Positions 1 through 8,680 of a stretch of DNA of 64,000 nt are shown here, piece by piece. The stretch is from Candidatus Geocrenenecus huangii. Lineage in GTDB: Archaea; Thermoproteota; Nitrososphaeria_A; Caldarchaeales; Wolframiiraptoraceae. Each line of letters starts with the position of its first letter. Within the stretch, counting starts at the first letter, position 1. A program made the position numbers and the translations under genes. The notes beneath the pieces are model-generated. The model was not told the DNA's origin. It ran no database searches and saw nothing but the letters and a program-made list of their open reading frames with translations. The stretch lies in assembly GCA_023268155.1 (NCBI GenBank), contig JALNKM010000005.1, forward strand, positions 36,279 to 100,278, given 5' to 3'.

Positions 1-58
1 CTCCAATATGGGTTGGAAAAAGATTTTCATGCCTAGATTAACTATAATTTGAAGTAAA

Positions 59-1186
59 TTGGTTAAGACTACAGTCTCGGTAATAAAAGCGGATGTAGGT
101 TCAGTGGCCGGACATACTTGCCCAACCCGTGAGATGATTGAATACGCGAGGAAAAAACTTTCTGAAGCTAGAGATTCTAAGCTTATCAAAAGCTACCATG
201 TCTACTCTGTCGGAGATGATATAGGTCTCGTAATGACTCATGAGAGAGGAGAAGACGACCCTGAAGTCCATAAACTTGCATGGGACATCTTCAGGGAGAT
301 TACAGAGAAGGTTAGTAAACCTCTCAAACTCTACGCTGCGGGGCAAGACCTACTCAAGAACGCTTTTAGTGGAAATATAAAAGGCATGGGTCCAGGTGTT
401 GCAGAACTAGAATTTGAAGAAAGAAGTTCAGACCCCATAATAGTATTCGCTGCAGATAAAACTAGCCCAGCAGCCTGGAATCTAATTCTATATAGAATAT
501 TCGCAGATCCCTCCAATACAGCTGGACTCGTCATTGACCCCATCCTACACGATGGATTCATATTCGAAGTAATGGATTTGATAGAGGGAAAAGTAGTCAG
601 ATTGAAAACCCCTGAAGAAACGTATGATCTGCTAAGCTTGATAGGAACAATAAACAGATACGTTATCTCTAGAGTATATAGAGCGAAAGATAACGAGCCT
701 GCAGCGTCAGCCTCTACGACACGATTATCATATATTGCGGGAAAATATGTTGGTAAGGATGATCCAGTATTAATTGTTAGAGCACAGGCAGGGTTCCCAG
801 CCGTTGGAGAAATTCTCTCTGCATTTGCTATTCCGCATCTTGTCCCTGGATGGATGAGGGGGAGCCATTACGGACCCTTAATGCCCGTTAGCTTCAGGAA
901 GAAACAGAACGTCATAAGTTACTTCGATGGGCCGCCGAGAGTAGTCGCTATGGGTTGGCAGATATCTAATGGAATACTTGTTGGAGTAGAAGGGGAAGAA
1001 CCTGTCGATCTATTTGAAGATCCCGTGTGGGAGTATAGTAGGGAGCTCGCCACTAAGGTAGCGATCTACATGAGGACCATGGGCGAGATTATGCCTGCTA
1101 GAATCGAGATAGAGGAGATGGAGTACACCACATTACCCAAAGTAATGGAGAAGCTGAAGGGGAGGTTCATCCAAGTAGGAAAGTAG
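59..1186 (+). CDS. fbp: Fructose-1,6-bisphosphate aldolase/phosphatase
   Basis: Bifunctional gluconeogenic enzyme that condenses DHAP with glyceraldehyde-3-phosphate and dephosphorylates the product to fructose-6-phosphate. The 375-residue length is that of the archaeal family. The N-terminus carries the conserved metal and phosphatase residues (Asp12, His19), and the Y-x2-K pair Tyr230/Lys233 lies where the Sulfolobus enzyme has its aldolase Tyr and Schiff-base Lys, so both activities look intact. The start is a TTG; the codons after it give the family N-terminus MVKTTVSVIKAD. It is monocistronic and faces the histone gene tail to tail. This family is typical of archaea that run gluconeogenesis at high temperature. 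Identification is firm. Confidence 0.95.
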   Translation: MVKTTVSVIKADVGSVAGHTCPTREMIEYARKKLSEARDSKLIKSYHVYSVGDDIGLVMTHERGEDDPEVHKLAWDIFREITEKVSKPLKLYAAGQDLLKNAFSGNIKGMGPGVAELEFEERSSDPIIVFAADKTSPAAWNLILYRIFADPSNTAGLVIDPILHDGFIFEVMDLIEGKVVRLKTPEETYDLLSLIGTINRYVISRVYRAKDNEPAASASTTRLSYIAGKYVGKDDPVLIVRAQAGFPAVGEILSAFAIPHLVPGWMRGSHYGPLMPVSFRKKQNVISYFDGPPRVVAMGWQISNGILVGVEGEEPVDLFEDPVWEYSRELATKVAIYMRTMGEIMPARIEIEEMEYTTLPKVMEKLKGRFIQVGK

Positions 1187-1221
1187 AGAAAAAGAAATAG
1201 GAAGAATGTTTTAGAAGATTT

Positions 1222-1398
1222 TTAGAAGTCTTCTTTTATTATTGTTTTTCTTCCATTTGCTTGGCATCTTTGGACAGCTTTCTTTACGATCTCTTTAACT
1301 ACGGAGTCCAGTCCGTCGAGAGCGTCAGAAGATAATCTTATTCCTTCTGGTAACAATTCTCTAACCTTTGATTCAACTATTATTCTTTCTCTCGCCAT
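1222..1398 (-). CDS. Short archaeal histone-fold protein lacking helix alpha3
   Basis: DNA-binding histone-fold protein. The sequence shows alpha1 (about residues 4-15), the long alpha2 (about 22-48) and the L2 motif GRKTIIKED typical of archaeal histones. It stops immediately there, so most or all of the third helix is missing: 58 residues against the usual 66-70. The start is placed at the ATG at 1398, preceded by a GTGAT Shine-Dalgarno-like stretch; a TTG two codons upstream is possible. Downstream sequence does not restore a third helix in another frame, so this is not an evident frameshift. It coexists with an Alba gene at 44565-44843. Family assignment is good; oligomeric behaviour is unknown. 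Confidence 0.8.
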   Translation of the reverse strand: MARERIIVESKVRELLPEGIRLSSDALDGLDSVVKEIVKKAVQRCQANGRKTIIKEDF

Positions 1399-1480
1399 CC
1401 TCAATCACTTAATAATATTCTCGAAATACGACTAATTTAGTTTTTCAGGTGAATAATAGACTTCTAATTTTTAGGGTAAT

Positions 1481-1490
1481 ACATATATAT
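1481..1490 (+). promoter_or_regulatory. TATA box of phosphomannomutase gene
   Basis: An AT-only run, acatatatat, lies about 60 bases before the TTG start of the phosphohexomutase gene. It is the best TATA-like element in the gap between the divergent histone and mutase genes. Seen in sequence; function inferred. Confidence 0.45.
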
Positions 1491-1546
1491 GCTTAGAGGC
1501 TATCTATATTACTTGCTTACCTCCAGCTATTTGGTGGGGTTGGTAA

Positions 1547-2914
1547 TTGAGTAATATAGGCTCTTTCCCATCACACATCTTTAGAGCATACGATATTAGA
1601 GGAGTGTATGGGAAAGACATAACAGACGAGATAGCTAAAGTCATAGCGTTATCATATGCAACAATGCTTGGAAACTCTGGAGAGATCCTGCTCAGCCGTG
1701 ATGTTCGATTAAGTGGAGAGAATCTTATGAAAAGTGTCTCAATAGGGTTGATGGAAGGTGGATGTGACGTAGTGAAGGTCGGGATAGTCCCAACGCCTGT
1801 AAGTTACTTTGGAGTAATTTGGTGGAGGCTTCACGGTGGGGTACAGATTACCGCAAGCCACAATCCCCCAGAGTGGAATGGAATGAAGCTAGTTACCTCT
1901 AATGGTGATACTATATCTGAAGGGGCAGGGATGGAAGAATTAAGAAAGATTGTTTTAGAACGCAAGTGGACTACTTCGGATAAGCAGGGAACCGAAGTAA
2001 GTAGAAATCTGATCCCAGAATACCTTGAATTCATACTCTCAAAGATAAAGGTAGAGAAGAAGATGAGGATAGCTGTAGACTACTCGAATGGGGCCACAAC
2101 CATGGTTTTCCCAAATATTGCACGGCTACTGGACGTAGAAGTCATCGGGTTAAACGATGAACCTAACGGTTTGTTTCCTGGTCACCTTCCTGAACCAACG
2201 GAGGAAACATTGAAAGATTTACAAGAACTTGTAAGAAAGAATGACGTCGACTTTGGCGTTGGGTTTGACGGTGATGGCGATAGAGCTGTATTCATAGATG
2301 ATAGGGGGAGAATACTGCCTGGAGACATAGTCTTATCAGTCTATGTTAAACACTTAGAGAAGAGGGGGAAGGTGGTCTACGACTTAAATAGCAGCTCAGC
2401 TCTCCGGCAAATCATAATTGAAAGTGGATGCGAGCCAGTAGAATCTAGAGTTGGAAGAGCATACATATTGAGAGAAGTTAGGCGGCTTGGAGCAGTAATA
2501 GGTGGAGAGAAAAGTAACCATCTATATTTCTCAGAGCTATGGGGGTTTGACGACGCGGTCTACGCTACCCTAAAAATGCTGGAAATACTATCCAAGACCG
2601 GGAAGAAGCTTTCAGAAATAGTTGAGAATATACCAGTCTATCCATCCACACCTATAATGGTGTTCGACTGCCCCGACGAGATAAAGAAGATAGTAGTTGA
2701 CAGGATCGCTGAAAGACTTTCGAGTGAAGGATTGGAGATAAGCAGACTAGATGGTGTAAAAGCATACTTTAAAGATGGATGGATACTAATTAGACCTTCT
2801 AACACTATGCCTCAGATAAAGATGTCTGCAGAAGCGGTAACCGAAAAGAGATTAAAAGAAATAGTTGAATATGGGAAAAGACTGATCGTTGAGACTGTTA
2901 AATCTCTAGAGTGA
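1547..2914 (+). CDS. manB: Phosphomannomutase / phosphoglucomutase
   Basis: Alpha-D-phosphohexomutase interconverting hexose 6- and 1-phosphates, feeding nucleotide-sugar and glycan synthesis. Visible motifs are the phosphoserine loop TASHNPPEWNG (Ser104), the magnesium loop DGDGDR (residues 241-246), the sugar-binding GGEKS near residue 325 and the phosphate-binding RPSNTMPQ near the C-terminus. The 455-residue, four-domain length is normal. The start is TTG, giving the conserved opening IFRAYDIRGV. It is probably monocistronic, read from a TATA element near 1485. PMM versus PGM specificity cannot be told from sequence; archaeal members are often dual. Confidence 0.93.
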   Translation: MSNIGSFPSHIFRAYDIRGVYGKDITDEIAKVIALSYATMLGNSGEILLSRDVRLSGENLMKSVSIGLMEGGCDVVKVGIVPTPVSYFGVIWWRLHGGVQITASHNPPEWNGMKLVTSNGDTISEGAGMEELRKIVLERKWTTSDKQGTEVSRNLIPEYLEFILSKIKVEKKMRIAVDYSNGATTMVFPNIARLLDVEVIGLNDEPNGLFPGHLPEPTEETLKDLQELVRKNDVDFGVGFDGDGDRAVFIDDRGRILPGDIVLSVYVKHLEKRGKVVYDLNSSSALRQIIIESGCEPVESRVGRAYILREVRRLGAVIGGEKSNHLYFSELWGFDDAVYATLKMLEILSKTGKKLSEIVENIPVYPSTPIMVFDCPDEIKKIVVDRIAERLSSEGLEISRLDGVKAYFKDGWILIRPSNTMPQIKMSAEAVTEKRLKEIVEYGKRLIVETVKSLE

Positions 2915-3021
2915 GCATTCAGATATTTAGGGAAGAGCATACAATTACAGCCTTTTCCGCAAACTACTCGTATTATCGTGATTCGCTCAACAGTTAAATA
3001 AAGTTGTCTCGATAAATATTA

Positions 3022-4065
3022 TTGAGTCAGAAAATGTTAGCTTTAAGATTATATGGTAAAGAAGACCTAAGATTGGAAGATGTCCCTGAACCCACGTTAA
3101 AGGATTCAAATGCAATTCTCAAAGTTAAAGCTACAAGTATATGTGCAACGGATGCTAAAGCATATTTGACGGGGGCGAGGACTAAGGTCCCCATCATATT
3201 GGGACACGAATTCGCTGGAGACATTGTAGAAGCAAGCGGCCCCCTAAAGGATTTTGCAGGTAAACGTGTTGTGGTGAATCCAAACATATTCGACGGCACA
3301 TGTGAGTACTGTCTCTCGGGAGAACACGTACTATGCCCCAATAGATATGCGATAGGTGTAGATGTTGATGGATCATTTGCTGAATATGTTGAGATACCTG
3401 GTCAAGCTTTCCGAGTAGGAGGGATACTAGAGATACCGAAACGTCTAAGCTACGAAGAAGCATCATTGACTGAACCTCTAGCAGCTTGTTTAAGAGGACA
3501 GCTGAAACTCAACATACGTCCAGGAGACAATATAATAGTAATAGGCGCTGGACCAATAGGGTTAATGCACTACATGCTGGCTAAAGCACTCGGCGCCTCG
3601 ATGATTATCCTCAGCGAAGTAGATGAAAAAAGAATAGAAATAGCTAGAAGACTTGGTGTAGAATACGTAGTAAATCCGCTAAAAGAAGACATTGAGAAAT
3701 CTATACTTGACTTAACAGATGGCAGGGGTGCAGATGTAGTAGTAGTCGCCGTGGGGTCTCCGCATGCGCAGAAAGATGCTTTAAGAATAATCCGTAAAGG
3801 TGGAAGGATAAACTTCTTCGCAGGTCTCCCACCTGGCTCTGGCGAGGTACCAATAGACACTAACATTATTCATTATAAGCAGATAACGATTCTGGGAACA
3901 TCTATGCAAACGCCTTTAGAGTTTAAGAAGACACTAGATCTTATGGTTTCAGGTCTCGTGGATGTTAAGCCGTTGATAACTCATAGATATAGTTTGAAGA
4001 ATGGGTTAGAAGCGTTCTCGAGAACTCTTAAAGCAGAAGGATTAAAAATAGTGTTAGCTCCCTAG
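3022..4065 (+). CDS. Zinc-dependent alcohol/polyol dehydrogenase (MDR family)
   Basis: Medium-chain NAD(P)-dependent dehydrogenase of the sorbitol/threonine dehydrogenase type. Catalytic zinc residues are Cys41 and His62-Glu63 (GHEF). The Rossmann motif GAGPIGL is present, followed by an acidic residue after beta2 (SEVDEKR), which favours NAD. The structural-zinc lobe reads DGTCEYC...C, with Asp at the first ligand where most members have Cys; Sulfolobus ADH has an acidic ligand there as well, so the site may still bind zinc. TTG start; a TATA-like gttaaataaa lies about 30 bases upstream. The substrate cannot be determined. Confidence 0.88.
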   Translation: MSQKMLALRLYGKEDLRLEDVPEPTLKDSNAILKVKATSICATDAKAYLTGARTKVPIILGHEFAGDIVEASGPLKDFAGKRVVVNPNIFDGTCEYCLSGEHVLCPNRYAIGVDVDGSFAEYVEIPGQAFRVGGILEIPKRLSYEEASLTEPLAACLRGQLKLNIRPGDNIIVIGAGPIGLMHYMLAKALGASMIILSEVDEKRIEIARRLGVEYVVNPLKEDIEKSILDLTDGRGADVVVVAVGSPHAQKDALRIIRKGGRINFFAGLPPGSGEVPIDTNIIHYKQITILGTSMQTPLEFKKTLDLMVSGLVDVKPLITHRYSLKNGLEAFSRTLKAEGLKIVLAP

Positions 4066-4189
4066 ATGGAGGGATAATCAGAGAAATATACGTAAAGCCT
4101 CATGACATCTTACGTTATAGTGAATCATCACTAAGCGAAAAAAGGGATTAAGCGTAAATAGTTATTAGCTGAATGTTCTATTTTTGTCT

Positions 4190-4250
4190 AGGGCGATGAT
4201 GAATCCTGGCTGCCAGATCTAATGATGAAGGTCAAAAGCTCTGAAGCCTC
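4190..4250 (+). ncRNA. Candidate C/D box guide RNA
   Basis: In a 299-base gene-free stretch, two perfect C boxes (ATGATGA at 4196-4202 and 4222-4228) and a D box (CTGA at 4241-4244) occur in the right order. A D' candidate CAGA is at 4214-4217. The second guide, between C' and D, is exactly 12 nt, and the first is 11 nt. GGC at 4192-4194 can pair with GCC at 4246-4248 to close the terminal stem. I could not match either guide to rRNA or tRNA by eye. Nothing else was recognised between 4066 and 4364. Boundaries are approximate. Confidence 0.6.
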
Positions 4251-4364
4251 CGTTAAAAATCTACAACTCATCTTCTCTTTAGTGAGTTTGAAATAACGTA
4301 TTGAATCTCATATGCGTAATGAGTTTAATCTCTGATAAACGATGAGTAATCGGCAATCTGATCT

Positions 4365-5195
4365 TTAGACCAATCTTGATACTTCCTCATAATCTTCCTC
4401 ACTCATTATCCACCCAATTGAACCTAATATTTCTTCGAGGTGCTTTGGGTTCATGGTTCTAGGTATCGCCACCACGTTATCGTGTCTAAGAACCCAATTG
4501 ATAGCTACTTGTACCGCAGTCTTACCATATTTTTTACCAATCTTTTCTAGCCTGCTCTTGTAGGGTTCCTGAGCTATTTGACCCTTCGATAAAGGTCTGT
4601 AAGCGATGACGGTAATGTTATTCTTCCTACAGAAAGGCAGTACATACTCTTCTATTCCTTTATCGATGATATTATATAAGACTTGGTTTGACACTATCTC
4701 TGTATGCGAGAGGTAGGACATTGCTTCTTCAAGATCTCTTACATTAAAATTACTTACACCTATGTATCTTGTCTTCCCATCTAAAAAGAGCCTCTCCATA
4801 GCCCTCATAGTATCTCTTAAAGGTATACCTGGGTTCGGCCAATGAACTTGGTAGAGGTCGACGTAATCTAGATTCAGTCTCTTCAAGCTACCCTCCATAG
4901 CTTTTAAGACATCCTGATATCTAAGATTAGATATCCACACCTTGGTAGCTATGAATAGCTTTTCCCTATCAAATTCTCTGATGGCATCTCCAACTATCTC
5001 CTCGGTGTGGCCTCCACCGTAGACCTCTGCGGTATCTATAAATGTTATACCCATGTTGATCGCGAGCCTAATCATTTCTATTGCTTGCCTGTCTACTGAA
5101 TAGTCTGGAGTAAATCTTCCACCTATCTCCCACGTTCCGAAACCGATCACAGGCAAGTACACTTCTGTCTTACCTAATCTTCTATACTCCATCAC
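4365..5195 (-). CDS. Aldo/keto reductase
   Basis: NAD(P)H-dependent TIM-barrel oxidoreductase. The AKR catalytic tetrad is visible as Asp and Tyr in FIDTAEVYGGG, Lys in ATKVW and His in YQVHWPNP. The C-terminal AIPRTMNPKHLEE matches the cofactor-binding loop, where the Arg usually contacts the 2'-phosphate of NADPH. The 276-residue length is typical. A second, longer paralogue is at 36622-37644. It is convergent with the preceding region and 43 bases upstream of the phosphoribosyltransferase gene. Substrate unknown. Confidence 0.9.
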   Translation of the reverse strand: MMEYRRLGKTEVYLPVIGFGTWEIGGRFTPDYSVDRQAIEMIRLAINMGITFIDTAEVYGGGHTEEIVGDAIREFDREKLFIATKVWISNLRYQDVLKAMEGSLKRLNLDYVDLYQVHWPNPGIPLRDTMRAMERLFLDGKTRYIGVSNFNVRDLEEAMSYLSHTEIVSNQVLYNIIDKGIEEYVLPFCRKNNITVIAYRPLSKGQIAQEPYKSRLEKIGKKYGKTAVQVAINWVLRHDNVVAIPRTMNPKHLEEILGSIGWIMSEEDYEEVSRLV

Positions 5196-5238
5196 AGTAT
5201 CAAGAACTAGTAGGATTCCAGCTAATATATTAATTATC

Positions 5239-5928
5239 TTATCTTCTTGATAATCTGTATTCTTCTAGTAGTTTCCGAACCTCTGTACTTGTTATATCTC
5301 TCCACTCAACGTAAGCGTCGGCCACAGCGAAGATCCTACTTGACCTCACGTTTAGGCAGATTACCCGGTCTACTTTATCATAGATTTTTCTCAACGCTTC
5401 GGTCGACCCCGTTGGAACAGCTACTATCAATTGTCTACATCTTCTCTTCTTCACTACATCCACTGCGACAGCCATCGTATATCCAGATGCTAATCCATCG
5501 TCCGTGATTATTACGTTAATATCTTTAACATTTAGGTTGTATCCTTCTAGGCCCCACTCAACCATTCTTAGCTTTATCTCGTTAAGCTCGTTAGAAATGC
5601 ACTTAGAGACAACACTCGGTGAGAGCTCCATCAACTCTACTAGTTCATTGTTTAGGAGGTACGTGCCATCCCAGCTTACTGCCCCAAGGCCTACTTCCTG
5701 ATTCCATGGAAGATGAATCTTCCTAACCATTACTAGATTAAAATCTAAGTTGAGCTTTCTAGCTAGGGTTAATCCTACAGGAACACCACCGGACGGTATA
5801 GCTAGGACAACAGTGTCTCCTGCATCTTTGTATTCTGATAGCTTCTCGGCAAGCCTTTCAGCTGCTTCTACTCTATCCTTGAAGACCCTTATCTTCTCTC
5901 TGAGAGAATATTCATCCACTATCTTCAT
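5239..5928 (-). CDS. Predicted phosphoribosyltransferase
   Basis: Type I PRTase-fold protein. The PRPP-binding loop is clear in VIITDDGLASGYTM (acidic pair followed by the G-x-S-G phosphate loop), and the PPi loop is around AIPSGGVPVG near the N-terminus. The architecture resembles the predicted phosphoribosyltransferases of the COG1926 type, rather than APRT or HPRT of known substrate. Its start overlaps the stop of the NfeD gene by 4 bases, so it is the last gene of a slipin-NfeD-PRTase operon. No substrate can be named. Confidence 0.8.
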   Translation of the reverse strand: MKIVDEYSLREKIRVFKDRVEAAERLAEKLSEYKDAGDTVVLAIPSGGVPVGLTLARKLNLDFNLVMVRKIHLPWNQEVGLGAVSWDGTYLLNNELVELMELSPSVVSKCISNELNEIKLRMVEWGLEGYNLNVKDINVIITDDGLASGYTMAVAVDVVKKRRCRQLIVAVPTGSTEALRKIYDKVDRVICLNVRSSRIFAVADAYVEWRDITSTEVRKLLEEYRLSRR

Positions 5929-7226
5929 TTCTCTTCTACTGGCTCAACTCTTAGTATATCGTCGGTCTTTCCGATTATTCTTACTCTCCCACCTGGCTTT
6001 ACTTCTTTTTCAGAGATCGCCTTCCAAAGTTCTCCACCAATTCTAACGTATCCCTCGATCCCCGGTGTAAGCAAGTCTACGGCTCTACCATATTCATCTG
6101 GTATTTCCCTCAAGTATGGTTTACTCCGTACCGCTTGTACAGCTTTATAGATCAGGAAACCGAAGAAGACGGAGATAAGGAGCATAACTATCGCTACGGT
6201 TGGTATAAGTTCGTTAAACCATAGTTGTGAAACGAATTGTTCTCTAGGTGGAAAACCAGCCATTAAAACTATGCCTATGCTTAGAGAGATTATTCCTCCA
6301 ACAGCAGCTGCTCCGAAAGTGTGTGAGAAGACTTCATACACTAGTAGTGCTCCACCTATACCCACTAATAGTAAGCCTATCAAGTTTACATCAAATCCTT
6401 GACCTATTAAACCTAATAGTATGAGTACCCCTCCTGCTACTTCGGCTCCCCAACCTGGTGATGCGAAGCCGAGTATCAGAGTCATTATGCCTGCTGCGAG
6501 AAGGATAGATGAGATGAGCGGATTCGAGAAAGCTTCCATAAAATACACTCTTAATGGTTTATCGACCTCCACGAGTAGGCTATCCTTCGTACTAAATTTG
6601 AATACTCTATCTCTGATAACTATCTCCCAACCATCTATTTTCTCCAAGAATTCTTTGGGATTTCTAGCTATGACCTCAATCACGTTATTCTTCAATGCTT
6701 CTTCAGGTCCTAATACCAGGTTCTGAGTTACGAACAGTCTTGCAACCGATTCATTTCTATTATTCATTCTCGCTAAAGAGGAGATCTTCTCAGACAAGAA
6801 ATTGATAAGCTTACTATCGTTGCTTGGTACGCCTCCGACAACAGGTTGACATGCACCGATGTGAGTGTAGGGGGCCATACCCGCTATTCTACATGCCATC
6901 AATATGTATGTTCCAGCAGACATTGCCTCCGCACCTTCAGGATACACCATGCAGATGACGAGTTTCTCAGATGCCTGGATCAACTTGATGACCTCTAACG
7001 TAGATTCCGCTTCTCCGCCCAACGTATCGAGAGTTATTAAGAAGATGTCGTAACCTCGAGCGCCATCTTCTAAGGTCATCTTAACATATTCTACAGTTGC
7101 TGGAGAAACATATCCCTCAATCTTTAGCCAGGCTACCTTAACCTGCTCGCTCTCTACACTTAGAGAGTTTGACACTAAAAGTAGGGAAGATAATGTAAGC
7201 AGGATTAAGCAGTAGGTCTTGTTCAT
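5925..7226 (-). CDS. NfeD-family membrane serine protease (ClpP class)
   Basis: Membrane-anchored protease of the long NfeD type, partner of stomatin-like proteins. It has an N-terminal signal segment (about residues 5-22), a ClpP-like domain with the catalytic serine in AMSAGTYILMA and candidate Lys in the following helix, then four or five transmembrane helices (about residues 235-375). A C-terminal soluble OB-fold follows (GYVRIGGELWKA...GGRVRIIG). It overlaps the slipin gene upstream and the PRTase downstream by 4 bases each, a tightly coupled operon. In Pyrococcus the homologue cleaves a stomatin C-terminus; a similar role here is inferred from the pairing. Confidence 0.92.
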   Translation of the reverse strand: MNKTYCLILLTLSSLLLVSNSLSVESEQVKVAWLKIEGYVSPATVEYVKMTLEDGARGYDIFLITLDTLGGEAESTLEVIKLIQASEKLVICMVYPEGAEAMSAGTYILMACRIAGMAPYTHIGACQPVVGGVPSNDSKLINFLSEKISSLARMNNRNESVARLFVTQNLVLGPEEALKNNVIEVIARNPKEFLEKIDGWEIVIRDRVFKFSTKDSLLVEVDKPLRVYFMEAFSNPLISSILLAAGIMTLILGFASPGWGAEVAGGVLILLGLIGQGFDVNLIGLLLVGIGGALLVYEVFSHTFGAAAVGGIISLSIGIVLMAGFPPREQFVSQLWFNELIPTVAIVMLLISVFFGFLIYKAVQAVRSKPYLREIPDEYGRAVDLLTPGIEGYVRIGGELWKAISEKEVKPGGRVRIIGKTDDILRVEPVEEK

Positions 7227-8008
7227 CCTTTCTTTTCACTTTTCACTACTCCTAAGAGTGTGCCAAGCTGTGGAGAAGAACTCTCAGTAACGACGATCAT
7301 GTTCTTCTCTCTAGCTATCTCACTCCAAGTCTGAAGTTCTCTTAACCTTAAGGCTATAGGGCTCTTAGCATAGTATTCAGCAGCCTCAGCCATCTTCTTA
7401 GCTGCTTCAAGCTCGCCTTCAGCCATTATCACTCTGCTTCTCCTTTCTCTTTCAGCTTCAGCTTGTTTAGCCATAGCCCTTTGCATGGCCTCAGGTATAA
7501 TTACGTCTCTTATCGCCACAGCGGTAACCTTCACTCCCCAAGCTTCAGTTAATTCATCGAGAATAGATTGTACTTTTTTGCTTAGTTCTTCTCTCTTGCT
7601 CAACAGTTCATCCAATTCAACTTGACCTATCACGTCTCTAAGAGTTGTTTGGGCTAGTAGACTGGAAGCCATAACGTAATCTTTTACCTTAATCGCTGCA
7701 GCGATAGGGTCACTCACTCTAAAATACACGACTGCGTCAACATCGACGGTGACATTATCTTTTGTTATAATCCTTTGCTTGGGTACATCCATTGTAAGTA
7801 GTCTTAAGTCGATCACCCTCCTCCTATCTATTATTGGAAGTATCACCACTATTCCAGGCCCCTTCGCACCTTTCAGTCTCCCAACCCTAAAAATGACTAC
7901 TCTCTCATATTCTGTCACGATCTTTATAGATGATGATAAGATGATTATTAGGAATATCAATATGAAGAATAAGAGAAAGAGCGTTCCAGGCTGGATCTGG
8001 CTGATCAT
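7223..8008 (-). CDS. Slipin / stomatin-like SPFH-domain protein
   Basis: Membrane scaffold protein of the SPFH (band 7) family. One N-terminal transmembrane segment (about residues 8-28) is followed by the SPFH domain (YERVVIFRVGRLKGAKGPG...) and an Ala/Glu-rich coiled coil (AMAKQAEAERERRSRVIMAE, about 175-215). The last residues form a small hydrophobic tail near LGTLLGVV. The 261-residue length is normal for archaeal slipins. It is first in the operon with NfeD; the promoter lies in the 75-base gap to the divergent CBS gene, where rc gttatatt is TATA-like. Confidence 0.93.
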   Translation of the reverse strand: MISQIQPGTLFLLFFILIFLIIILSSSIKIVTEYERVVIFRVGRLKGAKGPGIVVILPIIDRRRVIDLRLLTMDVPKQRIITKDNVTVDVDAVVYFRVSDPIAAAIKVKDYVMASSLLAQTTLRDVIGQVELDELLSKREELSKKVQSILDELTEAWGVKVTAVAIRDVIIPEAMQRAMAKQAEAERERRSRVIMAEGELEAAKKMAEAAEYYAKSPIALRLRELQTWSEIAREKNMIVVTESSSPQLGTLLGVVKSEKKG

Positions 8009-8050
8009 GATCGTCTCTCAATATAACTTTCTTATCTTGTAGAATAAATA

Positions 8051-8059
8051 GTTTAAAAA
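8051..8059 (+). promoter_or_regulatory. TATA box of CBS-domain gene
   Basis: The element gtttaaaaa is centred about 29 bases before the ATG at 8084. That spacing predicts a leaderless or nearly leaderless transcript. Seen in sequence; function inferred. Confidence 0.5.
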
Positions 8060-8083
8060 GAGGTTCCCCCTTCAATAAGTGGT

Positions 8084-8542
8084 ATGAGTAATGAAGATTC
8101 AGAGGTAGAGTTTACTGTTAGGAGGTTTATGTCCACCAATCCCTTAACCGTAGATGAAGATGAAAACATCGTTCACGTATCTGATAAGATGATGGTGAGA
8201 GGGGTTGGAGCATGTTTTGTTGAAAGAGATGGTAAGGTGGTTGGAATAATTACGGAGAGAGATATCGTTAGAAGAGTTGTAGCCAGCGGTCTTGACCCTC
8301 TAAAAACTAGAGCAACGGAAATAATGTCTAGACCTATTATAGCCGTAGAACCTGATACTAGCGTTGAAGATGCATTGAAGACTATGGCTGAGAAAAAGAT
8401 AAGGAGGCTGGCAGTTATAGAGAATAACGTACTGGTAGGGATAGTAACGATATCTGACCTTGCTAGAGCTCTCCTGGAGAAGGTCGAGATAGTAAACGAG
8501 TTCGTACGTGCTGCTACTCGTCAACTACCTATGTATGGATAG
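8084..8542 (+). CDS. Two-CBS-domain protein
   Basis: Stand-alone Bateman module of two CBS repeats. The first spans about residues 12-70 (FMSTNPLTVDEDENI...GIITERDIVRRVV) and the second about 78-140 (IMSRPIIAVEPDTS...GIVTISDLARALL). Such proteins bind adenine nucleotides and sense energy state; there is no fused enzyme domain, so the partner is unknown. It is divergent from the slipin operon and apparently monocistronic with a near-leaderless promoter. Confidence 0.92.
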   Translation: MSNEDSEVEFTVRRFMSTNPLTVDEDENIVHVSDKMMVRGVGACFVERDGKVVGIITERDIVRRVVASGLDPLKTRATEIMSRPIIAVEPDTSVEDALKTMAEKKIRRLAVIENNVLVGIVTISDLARALLEKVEIVNEFVRAATRQLPMYG

Positions 8543-8680
8543 ATATACATTTGCAGTATAGGTCAAGTTCTGTCTCGATTATCAAGGAGCCTTCCACACT
8601 TTGAACATAACGCTATAATCAATTATCTCTAGTCTACAGATTATTTCGACGAAATTAGTATATGCTTAGAGGGGGCTTGC

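Noticed and set aside
1405..8670. Shared string tatatgcttagagg before two genes (about 1486 and 8657)
   Set aside because: Only two copies about 7 kb apart with different positions relative to the starts; likely chance.
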